A stretch of DNA of 64,000 bases, taken from NCBI RefSeq assembly GCF_003350375.1, contig NZ_QQAR01000004.1, forward strand, positions 213,434 to 277,433, written 5' to 3'. The notes beneath the pieces were generated by a model. It worked only from the letters and a program-made list of their open reading frames with translations, was not told the origin of the DNA and did not search any database. Position numbers and translations under genes: made by a program. This document shows, piece after piece, positions 16,870 through 26,825 of the stretch; position 1 is the first letter of the stretch, and each line of letters opens with the position of its first letter. Origin of the DNA: Flavobacterium sp. AG291. Its GTDB lineage: Bacteria > Bacteroidota > Bacteroidia > Flavobacteriales > Flavobacteriaceae.

Positions 16870-17684
16870 TTGAAGTTAAAGACATAGAGAAAGCGTTTGG
16901 GGAGTCTAAAGTATTAAAAGGCATCTCAACAACATTTGACACAGGAAAAACAAACCTAATCATAGGGCGAAGCGGATCGGGAAAAACCGTTATGCTAAAA
17001 ACACTTTTAGGCATTCATACACCTGACTCAGGTACCATCTCTTTTGATGGAAGGATATACTCTGAACTTACTCCTGACGAGAAAAGAACACTTCGTACAG
17101 AGATAGGAATGGTATTTCAGGGAAGTGCTCTATTTGACTCCATGAATGTGGAGGATAACGTAGCATTTCCGCTTAAGATGTTTACCAATATGAGAAGCCG
17201 TGAGATAAAAGAAAGGGTAAATCAGGTACTGGACAGGGTTAACCTTAAGGATGCCAATAAAAAATTCCCTAATGAGATCTCAGGAGGTATGCAAAAAAGG
17301 GTTGCCATTGCTAGGGCAATTGTAAACAACCCAAAATACCTGTTTTGTGATGAACCAAATTCAGGTCTTGACCCGGAAACATCTATCGTTATTGATGAGC
17401 TGATCCAGGAAATTACCAAAGAGTATAACATCACTACGGTAATTAATACTCACGATATGAACTCGGTATTACAAATTGGAGAAAAGATTGTTTTCCTGAA
17501 AAACGGAATCAAGGAATGGGAAGGAAACAACGAACAGATACTTGAAACAAGAAACAAATCTATAGTTGAATTTGTTTATTCATCTGACCTTTTCAAAAAA
17601 GTACGCGAAAGCCTGTTAGCTGAAGCCGAAGAAGATGAAGGACACCATCCTCATCTTGGCCAAAACCATGACGATAAAAAATAA
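16866..17684 (+). CDS. mlaF: MlaF-type ABC transporter ATP-binding protein
   Basis: A 272-residue ATPase partner of the preceding permease. Walker A is GRSGSGKTV (about residues 38-46), the Q-loop lies in GMVFQGSALFDSM, the ABC signature is ISGGMQKR, Walker B is YLFCDEP, and the H-loop is INTHDM. The GRSGSGKS/T-type Walker A and the SALFDSM segment are typical of MlaF. The C-terminus has an extra acidic and His-rich tail (EAEEDEGHHPHLGQNHDDKK) that might bind metal or be simply disordered. Translationally coupled to mlaE by a 4-bp overlap. Confidence 0.95.
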   Translation: MIEVKDIEKAFGESKVLKGISTTFDTGKTNLIIGRSGSGKTVMLKTLLGIHTPDSGTISFDGRIYSELTPDEKRTLRTEIGMVFQGSALFDSMNVEDNVAFPLKMFTNMRSREIKERVNQVLDRVNLKDANKKFPNEISGGMQKRVAIARAIVNNPKYLFCDEPNSGLDPETSIVIDELIQEITKEYNITTVINTHDMNSVLQIGEKIVFLKNGIKEWEGNNEQILETRNKSIVEFVYSSDLFKKVRESLLAEAEEDEGHHPHLGQNHDDKK

Positions 17685-17717
17685 AAAAAAGCGCTTAGAT
17701 TATCTAAGCGCTTTTTT
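17685..17717. terminator. Bidirectional intrinsic terminator after mlaF
   Basis: GCGCTTAGAT and ATCTAAGCGC pair perfectly and are flanked by A-runs on the left and T-runs on the right. It serves mlaF and the convergent T9SS protein gene, whose stop is 8 bp away. Confidence 0.9.
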
Positions 17718-17724
17718 GTTGTTA

Positions 17725-20700
17725 TTACTCCTCCCTCTGAAGGTAAACCCAGCCTGTTACCTGTTTTCCTGAGCTGAGCTTTAAAACATAATAATAAGTA
17801 CCTGTTGGAGCCTCTCCACCAGTATCGGTCTGCCCATACCATTCTTTTTTATAATTCTCGCCTTTATAAATCAGCAATCCATAACGATTGAATATATCAA
17901 TTTCAGACACATTAAGGCTTGAAAGATCAAGGAAATCATTATATCCGTCTCCATTTGGAGAAACTCCTTTGGGCAAATCACAAAATGTGTCATTAACTTC
18001 TACAGCTGCTTCAGCAACACACCCTTCGGAATTAGTAACCGTCACAGTATATTTTCCTTTTGCACCACCTGAAATATCAACAACGGGCAATGATGATGAA
18101 AAGCCATCAGGGCCTTCCCACACGATTATAGCATCAGATATGTCGTTTATACTGAGAGTATATTTAAAATCAATACATCCTGCAGTAATATCCAATACCT
18201 CCCTCTCTTTCACATCCAAAGTTATGATTGCCTGATCGCTCGTATCACATTGTGAAACTGTATAACTAAATTCATAAATACCCGGAGTAGTCTGCCCTAC
18301 ATAAAAAACACTTCCGTTTAAAAACCCGGTATTAGTTTTATCTTCCCAAACGCCACCTGCTGTATGACCTTCTGAAAGATAGTCGTTAAGATTAATACTA
18401 TCAACCTGACTACAATGTACAACCATTGCATCACTACCGGCATCGGCAGCTTTTGGAAGTTCAATAGCATGCAGTATTACAGTATCTATACAAGACCCTG
18501 GGGTAGTAGACACAATCTTTAGGTAGTAAATTCCCATTTGGTCGGGAGTAAAATTTGGAAATTCAAGTCTGTTAGTAGTGCTGAGAATTGTTTCAGGGGC
18601 ACCTTCTTTCCACCATTCATAAGTAAGAAAAGTATATTGCTTTACATATAGCGCACTGGCTTCTCCTTCACAAAAACCATCCTGTAGAATAGCAAGAGGT
18701 TTAAGATTAGTTATATCGTACTGGATATTTGCGATATTACCGCATTCATCGATCACACTAAAATTATAAACAGCATTTTCAAGAGCAGTGAACACCATAT
18801 TTTCACCATTATTTACAACATACACTTCTCCATTTTTCTGGCTAATGGAATACAATAATGGCGAGCTTCCTTCTGCATCTATAATCACTTCCGAAAGCCC
18901 ATTGGAACATGGAAAAGCATAAGCTCCTTTTATTTCCGGTGCTCCGCTAAAACTGAACGCAAAAATCTCAGTAGTACAGTATTCCATAAGACCTACCGAG
19001 CCATCAGGATCATATTCTGAACCATTTATATAATTAAGCCCTCGTTTAATAATTCTGAAGTCTCCTTTATATATAAAATTATAAGTTATTTTATTATTCT
19101 CAAGATAAAAACCTTCATTTGGCGTCCCCCATTGAGGATCTTTCCATTGTCCTGTTTCTTCATCAAACACCTGCAACAAATAAGTAGAAAAAGCATCTGT
19201 GATGCCATCATGCAAATCTATATCATATGATCCGCAATGGTATATAACTTCAGCCGGAACATCCTCTTCCCCACTCGCTATAATTTCACAGCTAAGTGTT
19301 TTTAAATTACCACACACATCAAAACCATCAAATTCATACAAACCTCCCGGCAGAGAATTCATGTAAAACACTCCATTTACAATATTATATGAAACATCAA
19401 ATGGCAATATTCCTGTAAATGTATCAGGGGCATTTGTAATTCGAAGAAAAGCCAGCTCACTACCTCCTGTGTAAGCCATCATCGAACCTAACCCTGACAC
19501 ACAACCATAAGCCTGTTGAACATAGAGAACAGAAGCGCCTGATGAAGCCACATTAGCATCTACTATATATTCATTTCCACATACATCCGTAATTTCAAAT
19601 GTATAATTTCCAACTGTCGCTCCTGTTAAAAATAACAATGAGCCATTGATAAAAGAAGATAGATCCTGCGGGACAGTTCCAAAAGATGCCGGTGCCGAAA
19701 TGAGTGTTGCTGAAGCAAAAACTCTTGAATTAGGCAACTGAATCCCAATGTTATAAAAGCAATCTCCTCCTTGCGACACCTGAACATAAGGAGTACCTCC
19801 TTCTGCTAAAGTTATGGTACGCTGAGTAATGTGTCCACAGGCATCAGTTAACTGAATAACATAAGCACCTGGAGGTAAGGGATTTTGAGGCGTACCATAA
19901 GTAGTTGTTGACGTAGCAATAACCGGATGTGAAGTATTAAACTGGGATGGATTGAATCCCGCAGGAGCAGAAATAAAATCCACCGTATAGGGAAGTACGT
20001 AATTATTAACGCTCAAATTAATAAAAAAGGCATTACACGATGGACTTGATTCACTTAAATTCAGATCAAAAACTTTGTAAACCTGATTATTAGGACTAAC
20101 AAAAACATTACCACACGCATCTGTAATCTCAACATCAAAATTATAAGTCTGCGCGTAATAAAAAGGTATTTCAGCTGATATATAATTATTGCTTCCGCCT
20201 GTTGCTATTGTTTGATTAACAATCTCGGGAGTTCCGCCTGACGGCGGATATATTTTATATTTTATCGTGAGAGGAAAAGCAATTTCTGAATTGTTCCCCT
20301 GACTATTAATATTATAGTTAACTTTAATAGTATTACATGAAGGTAAAGCTCCTTCTCCCACATTTATAGCTGAAAAATATATTTGCGAAACCTGATCAGA
20401 TACTGTTACTGTAGTTACCAAAGCATCATTGCAGCTGTCATACACTCTCACTTCATATTGTCCTGCCTGAAGTCCGGAAAAGATATTTGAGGCTTGTTGT
20501 GGAAAAATCTCCGGCCCCGAAATTATCTCATAGGCAGTAGCGGTACCTGAAGTAACATTCACTGTGATACTACCCTCATGCTGACAATTTACATTAAGGA
20601 CACTTGTTGTATATGCAAAAGGCACAGTGTTATCTAAAACTGTTGCATTTGCTGTGGCAAAATTAGATTGCCCATTAAGTGTTTGCGTAGCTATAACTTT

Positions 20701-20973
20701 ATAACTACCTGACACAAGACCTGTAGCGATTAAAGTTGTTACGGTAGTTACCGGCTGAACAGCATCAGGTAGCAGATAAACTTCAAATTCCAATGATGCC
20801 TGTGGATTTGCGCCTGTAACAACAAAACTTAATGAGCCATTACCAAGACAAGTTTGCGGAGAAGATGTAACAGCGATTGTAAATGGCGACAACTGCGCCC
20901 TAAGATCATGGCATAAAAAAAGCACTAAAAAGCATAAAAAAACTTTTAGTGCAGATTTGCTGGTTTGTTTCAT
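17725..20973 (-). CDS. Large T9SS type B cargo protein with DxCG repeats (paralogue 1)
   Basis: A 1082-residue exported protein. A signal peptide (ALKVFLCFLVLFLCHDLRAQ) is followed by a module shared with the two other giants of this window (TCLGNGSLSFVV ... EVYLLPD ... YEIISGP). Next come about six units of 90-100 residues, most ending in D-x-C-G (DACGNVF, DACGHIT, DVCGNEY, DVCGNLK, DECGNIA), reminiscent of SprB-type repeats. A half copy of an Ig-like unit follows (DAGSDAMVVHCS). The C-terminal 85 residues (KGVSPNGDGYNDFLDLSSL, then IDIFNRYGLLIYKG, then PTGTYYYVLKLS) are the gliding/T9SS type B sorting domain. It is expected on the cell surface or released. No SprF-like partner gene is adjacent. 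Confidence 0.88.
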   Translation of the reverse strand: MKQTSKSALKVFLCFLVLFLCHDLRAQLSPFTIAVTSSPQTCLGNGSLSFVVTGANPQASLEFEVYLLPDAVQPVTTVTTLIATGLVSGSYKVIATQTLNGQSNFATANATVLDNTVPFAYTTSVLNVNCQHEGSITVNVTSGTATAYEIISGPEIFPQQASNIFSGLQAGQYEVRVYDSCNDALVTTVTVSDQVSQIYFSAINVGEGALPSCNTIKVNYNINSQGNNSEIAFPLTIKYKIYPPSGGTPEIVNQTIATGGSNNYISAEIPFYYAQTYNFDVEITDACGNVFVSPNNQVYKVFDLNLSESSPSCNAFFINLSVNNYVLPYTVDFISAPAGFNPSQFNTSHPVIATSTTTYGTPQNPLPPGAYVIQLTDACGHITQRTITLAEGGTPYVQVSQGGDCFYNIGIQLPNSRVFASATLISAPASFGTVPQDLSSFINGSLLFLTGATVGNYTFEITDVCGNEYIVDANVASSGASVLYVQQAYGCVSGLGSMMAYTGGSELAFLRITNAPDTFTGILPFDVSYNIVNGVFYMNSLPGGLYEFDGFDVCGNLKTLSCEIIASGEEDVPAEVIYHCGSYDIDLHDGITDAFSTYLLQVFDEETGQWKDPQWGTPNEGFYLENNKITYNFIYKGDFRIIKRGLNYINGSEYDPDGSVGLMEYCTTEIFAFSFSGAPEIKGAYAFPCSNGLSEVIIDAEGSSPLLYSISQKNGEVYVVNNGENMVFTALENAVYNFSVIDECGNIANIQYDITNLKPLAILQDGFCEGEASALYVKQYTFLTYEWWKEGAPETILSTTNRLEFPNFTPDQMGIYYLKIVSTTPGSCIDTVILHAIELPKAADAGSDAMVVHCSQVDSINLNDYLSEGHTAGGVWEDKTNTGFLNGSVFYVGQTTPGIYEFSYTVSQCDTSDQAIITLDVKEREVLDITAGCIDFKYTLSINDISDAIIVWEGPDGFSSSLPVVDISGGAKGKYTVTVTNSEGCVAEAAVEVNDTFCDLPKGVSPNGDGYNDFLDLSSLNVSEIDIFNRYGLLIYKGENYKKEWYGQTDTGGEAPTGTYYYVLKLSSGKQVTGWVYLQREE

Positions 20974-21340
20974 AGTTGGTGATTTTGGTTTTCATAGCAT
21001 TCTTTATCGTAACCCTTCCTTCAAAAAAGGTATTAATACAGTAGTAGGCTGCTTAAGGCTGTTTAACTTTTATTCAGGCAGCAGTATTTCTACCTGAATA
21101 AAAGTGTAATAAAACTTAAACCTTATTCCATTTTGAAAATTCATATTCCAATGGATTACAAATCTTTTGTCATTTTAAGGTCTAAACTTCCATGCCTATT
21201 TCTTAGATGCTAATAAAAATCAATAGTTGCGTTACTGGTTAAAATTTTAAATTATTCACAAAAATCAAACCTATAATCACTAAAACAATTATCGTTTCAC
21301 AACTACATCCTAAAAATCCAAAATAATTTAATTTATTAAT
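20974..21340. other. 367-bp spacer between the two large T9SS protein genes
   Basis: AT-rich and without a coding frame. It holds a perfect 13-bp inverted repeat at 21066-21105. On the minus strand a TAnnTTTG element (TAGGTTTG, 21266-21273) lies about 290 bp before the next start codon, without a matching -33 TTG. No intrinsic terminator is visible for the upstream gene ending at 21341. Confidence 0.6.
21066..21105. repeat. Perfect 13-bp inverted repeat in the spacer
   Basis: ACTTTTATTCAGG (21066-21078) and CCTGAATAAAAGT (21093-21105) pair perfectly around a 14-nt loop. There is no following U-tract on either strand, so it does not look like a normal terminator; an operator or a leader hairpin about 93 bp before the start of paralogue 1 is possible. 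Confidence 0.7.
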
Positions 21341-24300
21341 TTACTCCTCCCTTTGAAGGTAGACCCAGCCCGTTACCTGTTTTCCAGCGGAAAGGGTTAT
21401 CATATAATAATATGTACCTGTAGGCAGTGTACCTTTATCCGACTGCCCATGCCATTCATTAAGGTAATTATGAGCCTCATATACTTTAAGTCCGTACCTG
21501 TTGAATATTTTCAGCTCAACAACATCAAGGTTAGAGAGATTAAAAGTATCGTTCAGACCATCACCATTAGGAGAAACTCCCTTAGGAATGATACATGAGG
21601 TATTATCAATAGTTATAGTAGCTACAGCAGTACAACCCTCAGCATTGGTAACTGTTGCAGTATAATCACCTTCAGGCTTATTGGTAATATTTGCCTGCAG
21701 GCCAATGAAATTAAAATCCTGAGGACCAGTCCACACAACCGTAGCACCATTAATATCGCTTATATTTTCTACCCAAAGCATATAATCATAATTCATACAA
21801 CCCGAACCTAGCTCTAACTCAAACGGATTATCATTTACTACAACAACTATTTCACGGCTCGCTGTACAAGTGGCATTATCAACAATCACCTCATAATTAC
21901 CTATTTGGGATATTGATAGATTAGCAGAAGTCTCACCCAGAAGATTTCCTTCAAGATACCATTGATAAGAAGCTGTTGTGCCGTTAAAATTAGCTGGCAT
22001 AACTGTAAGAAGAGATGCCTGCCCTTCGCATAATTCCGTATTACCTTCAATCATAAATTGTGGAGTAGCATTTACCATCACCGGTACTACAGTAACATCT
22101 GAGGCACAGCCATTCACTAAAACACTCAAAGAATAATCTCCACTTGCCTGAATACCCGCAGCCGCAATAAGCGGGTTTTGTTCAGCAGAAGTAAATCCGT
22201 TAGGGCCTGTCCATTGATATACAGCATTAGCAACCGTATCGGCAGAAAGCTGAATATCTGTACCCTCACAAACTGGGGCCACAGGATTTAGCACGGGAGC
22301 ATCCGGAATGTTTTTAAGTTGTATCTCGATTATAGCATCATCAGTATCATTACAAACATTGGTAACAACATACCTGAACTGATATGTCCCTTCACCAATT
22401 CCTGAAGTTGCAAAATTACTTCCTGTTAATGCACCTGTTCCGTTAACGTCTTCCCAAACACCATTCTCATCAAATGAACCTGATAAATAAGACACAAGAT
22501 CTACCGCATTACCTTCATTACAAATAGGCACAGTAGCGTCATATCCTGCTTTTGGCAAAGGATTAATAACGACGTCTACACTGCTCAGCAAAGAAGTACA
22601 TCCATTGATTGTAGCGCTTAGGGTGTAAGTCCCTGCATTATCAAGGGAAACCGCATTTATTAAAACCGTTTCAAGATCAGACGTAAATCCATTGGGACCA
22701 TTCCATTGATAAGTAGCCCCTGCAACCGCTGTAGTTCCCAATTGTAAATTACCTCCTTCACAAACCGGTGAAACCGTATTGATTGAGGGAGCCTGAGGAA
22801 TATTTTTCACATCAAGCGTAAGTATGGCATTATCAGACAAATTACACAACCCTGACACTATATACCTAAACTGATATGTCCCTTCAGGCAATCCTGCAGT
22901 AGTTAATGTATGATTTGTCAGCATACCCGTATTATTCACATCTTCCCAGTCGCCATTTGTAACAATCCCGTCTTCTAAGAAACTCCTAAGATCTGTTGGT
23001 TCACCATTATTACAAAACTGGGTAGTTATATCCTGGCCTGCATTTGGTAATGTGTTTTCCAACAATGAAAAACTCAACTCCTGGTTCATACACGACAAAG
23101 GATTATCGCTTGTAACACTAAGATGGTAAACCCCTCCATCGGTTGCCGATTCATAATCGGGGAAGTTAAGCGTACCAGTAGTACTCAGTACAACTCCGGG
23201 AGCACCTTCTTTAAACCATTTATAATCAAGAAAAGTAAATTCAGGCACAAAAAGTTTACTATCTTCTCCTTCACAAAATCCTTCAGCCTGAATAGTAATA
23301 GGATCAAGTGCATCAATATCCAGTAAAATATTCCTGATATTTCCACAAACATCAGTTAGTCTAAAATTATATGTTGCGCTTTCTAATCCGGTAAAGAGGT
23401 TAGACTGACCATTGTTTACAGTAAATGGTTGTCCGTCCTTAGTAGTTATACTATAAGTTAATGGAGGTATACCATCTGCTATAACTGCAACTTCAGTCAA
23501 ACCATTAGTACAAGGAAAACTATACGCATCAATTATCTCAGGACCACCTCCAAAATTAAATGTATGCAGCACATGATAACAACGAATGTTAGCGATACTG
23601 CCATTGTCATAAACAAAGAATGTTTTTATCACCCTGAATTCACCCGTATAAACAAGACTTAAAGCCGTTTGGTTATTTCCTAATGGTAAAGAATTTAATG
23701 AATTTACAGCAGTTCCTTCAACAAAATCTACACCTGTATCAGGATGTTCCCAATTGCCGGTAACGGGGTCTAATCTTTGAAGGAAATAGCCCGGAACATA
23801 ATTACCATTGCTCACATGTTGTAAAAAGAGGTCAAAAGATCCACAATGCTTGGCCACATCAACAGTATTGACCGACATTCCATATCCCGAAACCACAAAA
23901 TTTAAAGTAAGTACCTGTCCACAAATATTAGTACCCTGCACAGTATAATTCCCTGCCGGTAATGAGTTCATGTAAAATCTACCATCAGAAGCGACATTAA
24001 CTGAAGCATTATAAGGAAGAGTCTGTCCAAATGAAGTAGGTGCAGCAGTAATAACAAGCCCCGTCAACCCCAATGAACTTGCAATTCTAACCGATCCGTA
24101 TCCTAAAGCACAGCCCGCACGATGAAGCACCGTTAGATTATCCGAAGATGCACCCGATGTAACTTCCCTCACTACATCATATTCATTCCCACATTCATCC
24201 GTTACTACAAAAACATAAGTGCCGGGAGGAATATCTACCATGTTAAAAAAACCATCAGCATCAATACCCGCGCTTACATCTAAAGGGAAAGGTCCCGGGT

Positions 24301-25585
24301 ATCCTGCCGGAGCCGATGTAAGGATAACGCTATCTACCTCACGATCCGGAAATGATATCCCTATCGAACCATCTCCACCGCAAGCGGCCATATCTCCGGT
24401 TACCTGCGGCTCATCTAAATCATCATCGTTAAGTGTAAAATTTAACGTAACCGACCTACCGCAAGCGTCTACAACTACTGCCGTATAATCTCCCTCCGGA
24501 GCATAAGCTCCGTCTCCGCCATACTCTATCACAGGCACATCAAAGTTAGGATGATTTATATTGAGAGCTGACGGGGTAAATCCGGCTGGTGAACTGGTAA
24601 AAGTTACATTTACAGGTCCAACAAAGTTAGCGACCTGTAAACTGAAGAAATTATTACCACACCCTTCAACTTCATCCAAAACCTGAACCGAATACTGTTG
24701 ATTAATCGCCATCGAATTTTTGGTAAATATATTTCCGCAGGCATCAGTTATTTTTATGCTATAAGAGTATTGCTGATTATTGTAAAAAGGCATATCAAAA
24801 CTCAGATCACTTGTCATTACATTTGATAAAGTTGTAACGATAGGTGTACCACCTCCCGGAGGATAAACAGTATATTGGACAGTAATAGGAAAGAATATGA
24901 TATTAGGCTGGCTCGCCCCTATATGATTTAATACTGTAATAGTATTACAACCCGGCAATTCAGGAATATCACTAAAATCAGGATCTAAAATAATTATACC
25001 AGTCGTAGACTGAGTAACGGTAATACTTACCACTACCGCTTCGCCACAAGTGTCTGTCACCCTTACAGAATATAAACCGGCCGGAAGCCCCGTCAAAACA
25101 TTTGAGGCCTGAGGAGGTTTAATAACCGGCCCTGCTATAATTTCATAGGTAGAAGGATAACCAGAGGTAGCTGTCAGAGTAATAGCACCATCGTTACCAC
25201 AGCGTGAATTTGTAACAGTAAAACCATAAGTAAGTGGTACGATCAGATTATTAATAGTAATACTTTGTGTATTTGTACTTGTTTGTCCATTAAGAGACTG
25301 AGTAGCAACTATTGTATAATTACCCGAAGTACGTCCCGGGACAGTAGTATTGGTTGTGGTAATCACATCGTTAACCGTATCCGGAAGCAAATATACTTTA
25401 TAGGTTACGGTAGCTCCGGGTTGAAGTCCTGAAACTGCAAAATTAAGTACTCCGTTATTTAAGCAAGTCTCATCAGTCTTTGTAACCGTAAAATTGAATA
25501 CGGGGAGTTGCGCAAATGCACTCAATGAGAAAAACAGGATTATTACATTGAGTAATAACCTGTAAGAAGGTAATTTTTCAGTCAT
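21341..25585 (-). CDS. Large T9SS type B cargo protein with DxCG repeats and Ig-like duplication (paralogue 2)
   Basis: A 1414-residue exported protein, colinear with paralogue 1. It has a signal peptide (LLLNVIILFFSLSAFAQ), the shared N-terminal module (ETCLNNGVLNFAV, then KVYLLPD, then YEIIAGP) and six units with DTCG, DACG, DACG, DECG, NICG and DVCG signatures. Two tandem units of about 165 residues follow (about residues 847-1175), each with WEDVN-GTG, EGTYQFRY, PVCEG and YQW-GPNGFTS. A further Ig-like unit and a type B sorting domain complete it (KGVSPNGDGLNDTFNLSNL, then LKIFNRYGLKVYE, then PTGTYYYMITLS). Its final 12 residues are nearly identical to those of paralogue 1. Surface location through T9SS is inferred from the sorting domain. 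Confidence 0.88.
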   Translation of the reverse strand: MTEKLPSYRLLLNVIILFFSLSAFAQLPVFNFTVTKTDETCLNNGVLNFAVSGLQPGATVTYKVYLLPDTVNDVITTTNTTVPGRTSGNYTIVATQSLNGQTSTNTQSITINNLIVPLTYGFTVTNSRCGNDGAITLTATSGYPSTYEIIAGPVIKPPQASNVLTGLPAGLYSVRVTDTCGEAVVVSITVTQSTTGIIILDPDFSDIPELPGCNTITVLNHIGASQPNIIFFPITVQYTVYPPGGGTPIVTTLSNVMTSDLSFDMPFYNNQQYSYSIKITDACGNIFTKNSMAINQQYSVQVLDEVEGCGNNFFSLQVANFVGPVNVTFTSSPAGFTPSALNINHPNFDVPVIEYGGDGAYAPEGDYTAVVVDACGRSVTLNFTLNDDDLDEPQVTGDMAACGGDGSIGISFPDREVDSVILTSAPAGYPGPFPLDVSAGIDADGFFNMVDIPPGTYVFVVTDECGNEYDVVREVTSGASSDNLTVLHRAGCALGYGSVRIASSLGLTGLVITAAPTSFGQTLPYNASVNVASDGRFYMNSLPAGNYTVQGTNICGQVLTLNFVVSGYGMSVNTVDVAKHCGSFDLFLQHVSNGNYVPGYFLQRLDPVTGNWEHPDTGVDFVEGTAVNSLNSLPLGNNQTALSLVYTGEFRVIKTFFVYDNGSIANIRCYHVLHTFNFGGGPEIIDAYSFPCTNGLTEVAVIADGIPPLTYSITTKDGQPFTVNNGQSNLFTGLESATYNFRLTDVCGNIRNILLDIDALDPITIQAEGFCEGEDSKLFVPEFTFLDYKWFKEGAPGVVLSTTGTLNFPDYESATDGGVYHLSVTSDNPLSCMNQELSFSLLENTLPNAGQDITTQFCNNGEPTDLRSFLEDGIVTNGDWEDVNNTGMLTNHTLTTAGLPEGTYQFRYIVSGLCNLSDNAILTLDVKNIPQAPSINTVSPVCEGGNLQLGTTAVAGATYQWNGPNGFTSDLETVLINAVSLDNAGTYTLSATINGCTSLLSSVDVVINPLPKAGYDATVPICNEGNAVDLVSYLSGSFDENGVWEDVNGTGALTGSNFATSGIGEGTYQFRYVVTNVCNDTDDAIIEIQLKNIPDAPVLNPVAPVCEGTDIQLSADTVANAVYQWTGPNGFTSAEQNPLIAAAGIQASGDYSLSVLVNGCASDVTVVPVMVNATPQFMIEGNTELCEGQASLLTVMPANFNGTTASYQWYLEGNLLGETSANLSISQIGNYEVIVDNATCTASREIVVVVNDNPFELELGSGCMNYDYMLWVENISDINGATVVWTGPQDFNFIGLQANITNKPEGDYTATVTNAEGCTAVATITIDNTSCIIPKGVSPNGDGLNDTFNLSNLDVVELKIFNRYGLKVYEAHNYLNEWHGQSDKGTLPTGTYYYMITLSAGKQVTGWVYLQREE

Positions 25586-25673
25586 GCTGGTTCAGTTTAA
25601 GTATGCTAAAGATATTCATTTCTTTAGACACCTAGAAAAAACCTACATTTTTTAACAAAAAATCTTACACTTA

Positions 25674-26747
25674 TTATACTTTTTTAGCAGCTGATGTAAC
25701 AATTTCTGTTATTTTCTTTATTTCCTGCTCTTTTTCCTTAGGATAAATCAGCAATATATCTTCCTTATCCACTACAATGTAGTTATTAAGACCGTCAACA
25801 ATAACTGTTTTACCTTTATCCGTCCTAATTATATTGTTGGTTGCGTTTTCAATAAATACTCTGGCATTAACTACAGCATTGTTATTTTCATCCTTATCAA
25901 GTTTATCATGCAAAGACCCCCATGTGCCAAGATCATTCCAGTCAAAATCTGCAGGAAGCACATAAACATTAGATGCTTTTTCCATTACAGCGTAGTCAAT
26001 AGAAATATTATTGCTCTTAATATAATTAGCCCCAATAAATCGCTTTTCCTCTGCAGTATTATAACTCTCATAGCCTGCCATGAAAAGCTCATACATATCC
26101 GGCTGAAACTTAAGAAAAGCATTAGTTACAGCTTTAACGCCCCAAATAAAAATACCGGCATTCCAAAGAAAATTCCCTTGCGCTAAAAAAGATTTCGCGG
26201 TAGCATAATCAGGTTTTTCCCTAAACTGCTCTACTTTTTTAATTTGCCTGTCCGTTTTGAAATCATATTCTATATAACCATATCCTGTATTTGGAAAAGT
26301 AGGCTTTATACCAAGAGTCATTAGTACCTCTTCTTTTCCGGCACAATCAAATGCGCTTTGAAGATTTTGAAGAAAAGCATCTTCATCTTCAATCCAATGA
26401 TCTGTTGGCGCAACAACCATTAAGGCATCAGGATTTAGTTTCTTTATCTTCAGCGTAGCATAAAGTATACAGGGCGCAGTATTGCGCATTGCCGGTTCTA
26501 GAACAATCTGATCAGGAGTAAGCTCCGGCAATTGCTCCAACACGATATCATTATAGATTTCGTTAGTAAGTACAAGTATATTTTCCTGCGGTATAAGTTT
26601 AGTAAGCCTGCTATATGTCTTTTGAATAAGGGTTTCTCCCGTACCCAGCATATCATGAAACTGTTTAGGAAACTGTGTAGTGCTTACAGGCCAGAAACGA
26701 GAGCCAACACCGCCAGCCATCAATACCGCATAATAGTTTGTGTTCAT
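25674..26747 (-). CDS. manC: Mannose-1-phosphate guanylyltransferase
   Basis: A 357-residue nucleotidyltransferase that makes GDP-mannose from GTP and mannose-1-phosphate. The N-terminal pyrophosphorylase signature is LMAGGVGSRFWPVSTTQFPKQF; VAPTDHWIED and FREKPDYATAKSFLAQGNFLWNAGIFIW are also characteristic, and FDWNDLGTWGSL is the typical C-terminal active-site segment. The length matches the short form without a phosphomannose-isomerase domain. GDP-mannose feeds glycan synthesis, consistent with the flippase and glycosyltransferase elsewhere in the window. Confidence 0.93.
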   Translation of the reverse strand: MNTNYYAVLMAGGVGSRFWPVSTTQFPKQFHDMLGTGETLIQKTYSRLTKLIPQENILVLTNEIYNDIVLEQLPELTPDQIVLEPAMRNTAPCILYATLKIKKLNPDALMVVAPTDHWIEDEDAFLQNLQSAFDCAGKEEVLMTLGIKPTFPNTGYGYIEYDFKTDRQIKKVEQFREKPDYATAKSFLAQGNFLWNAGIFIWGVKAVTNAFLKFQPDMYELFMAGYESYNTAEEKRFIGANYIKSNNISIDYAVMEKASNVYVLPADFDWNDLGTWGSLHDKLDKDENNNAVVNARVFIENATNNIIRTDKGKTVIVDGLNNYIVVDKEDILLIYPKEKEQEIKKITEIVTSAAKKV

Positions 26748-26825
26748 TCTTTTGGTTTTAATTCCTTAAGTAAAGTTTCTACTTAATAAGCAAAAAACAA
26801 AGCCGTTTAATTTTCATTTAACACA

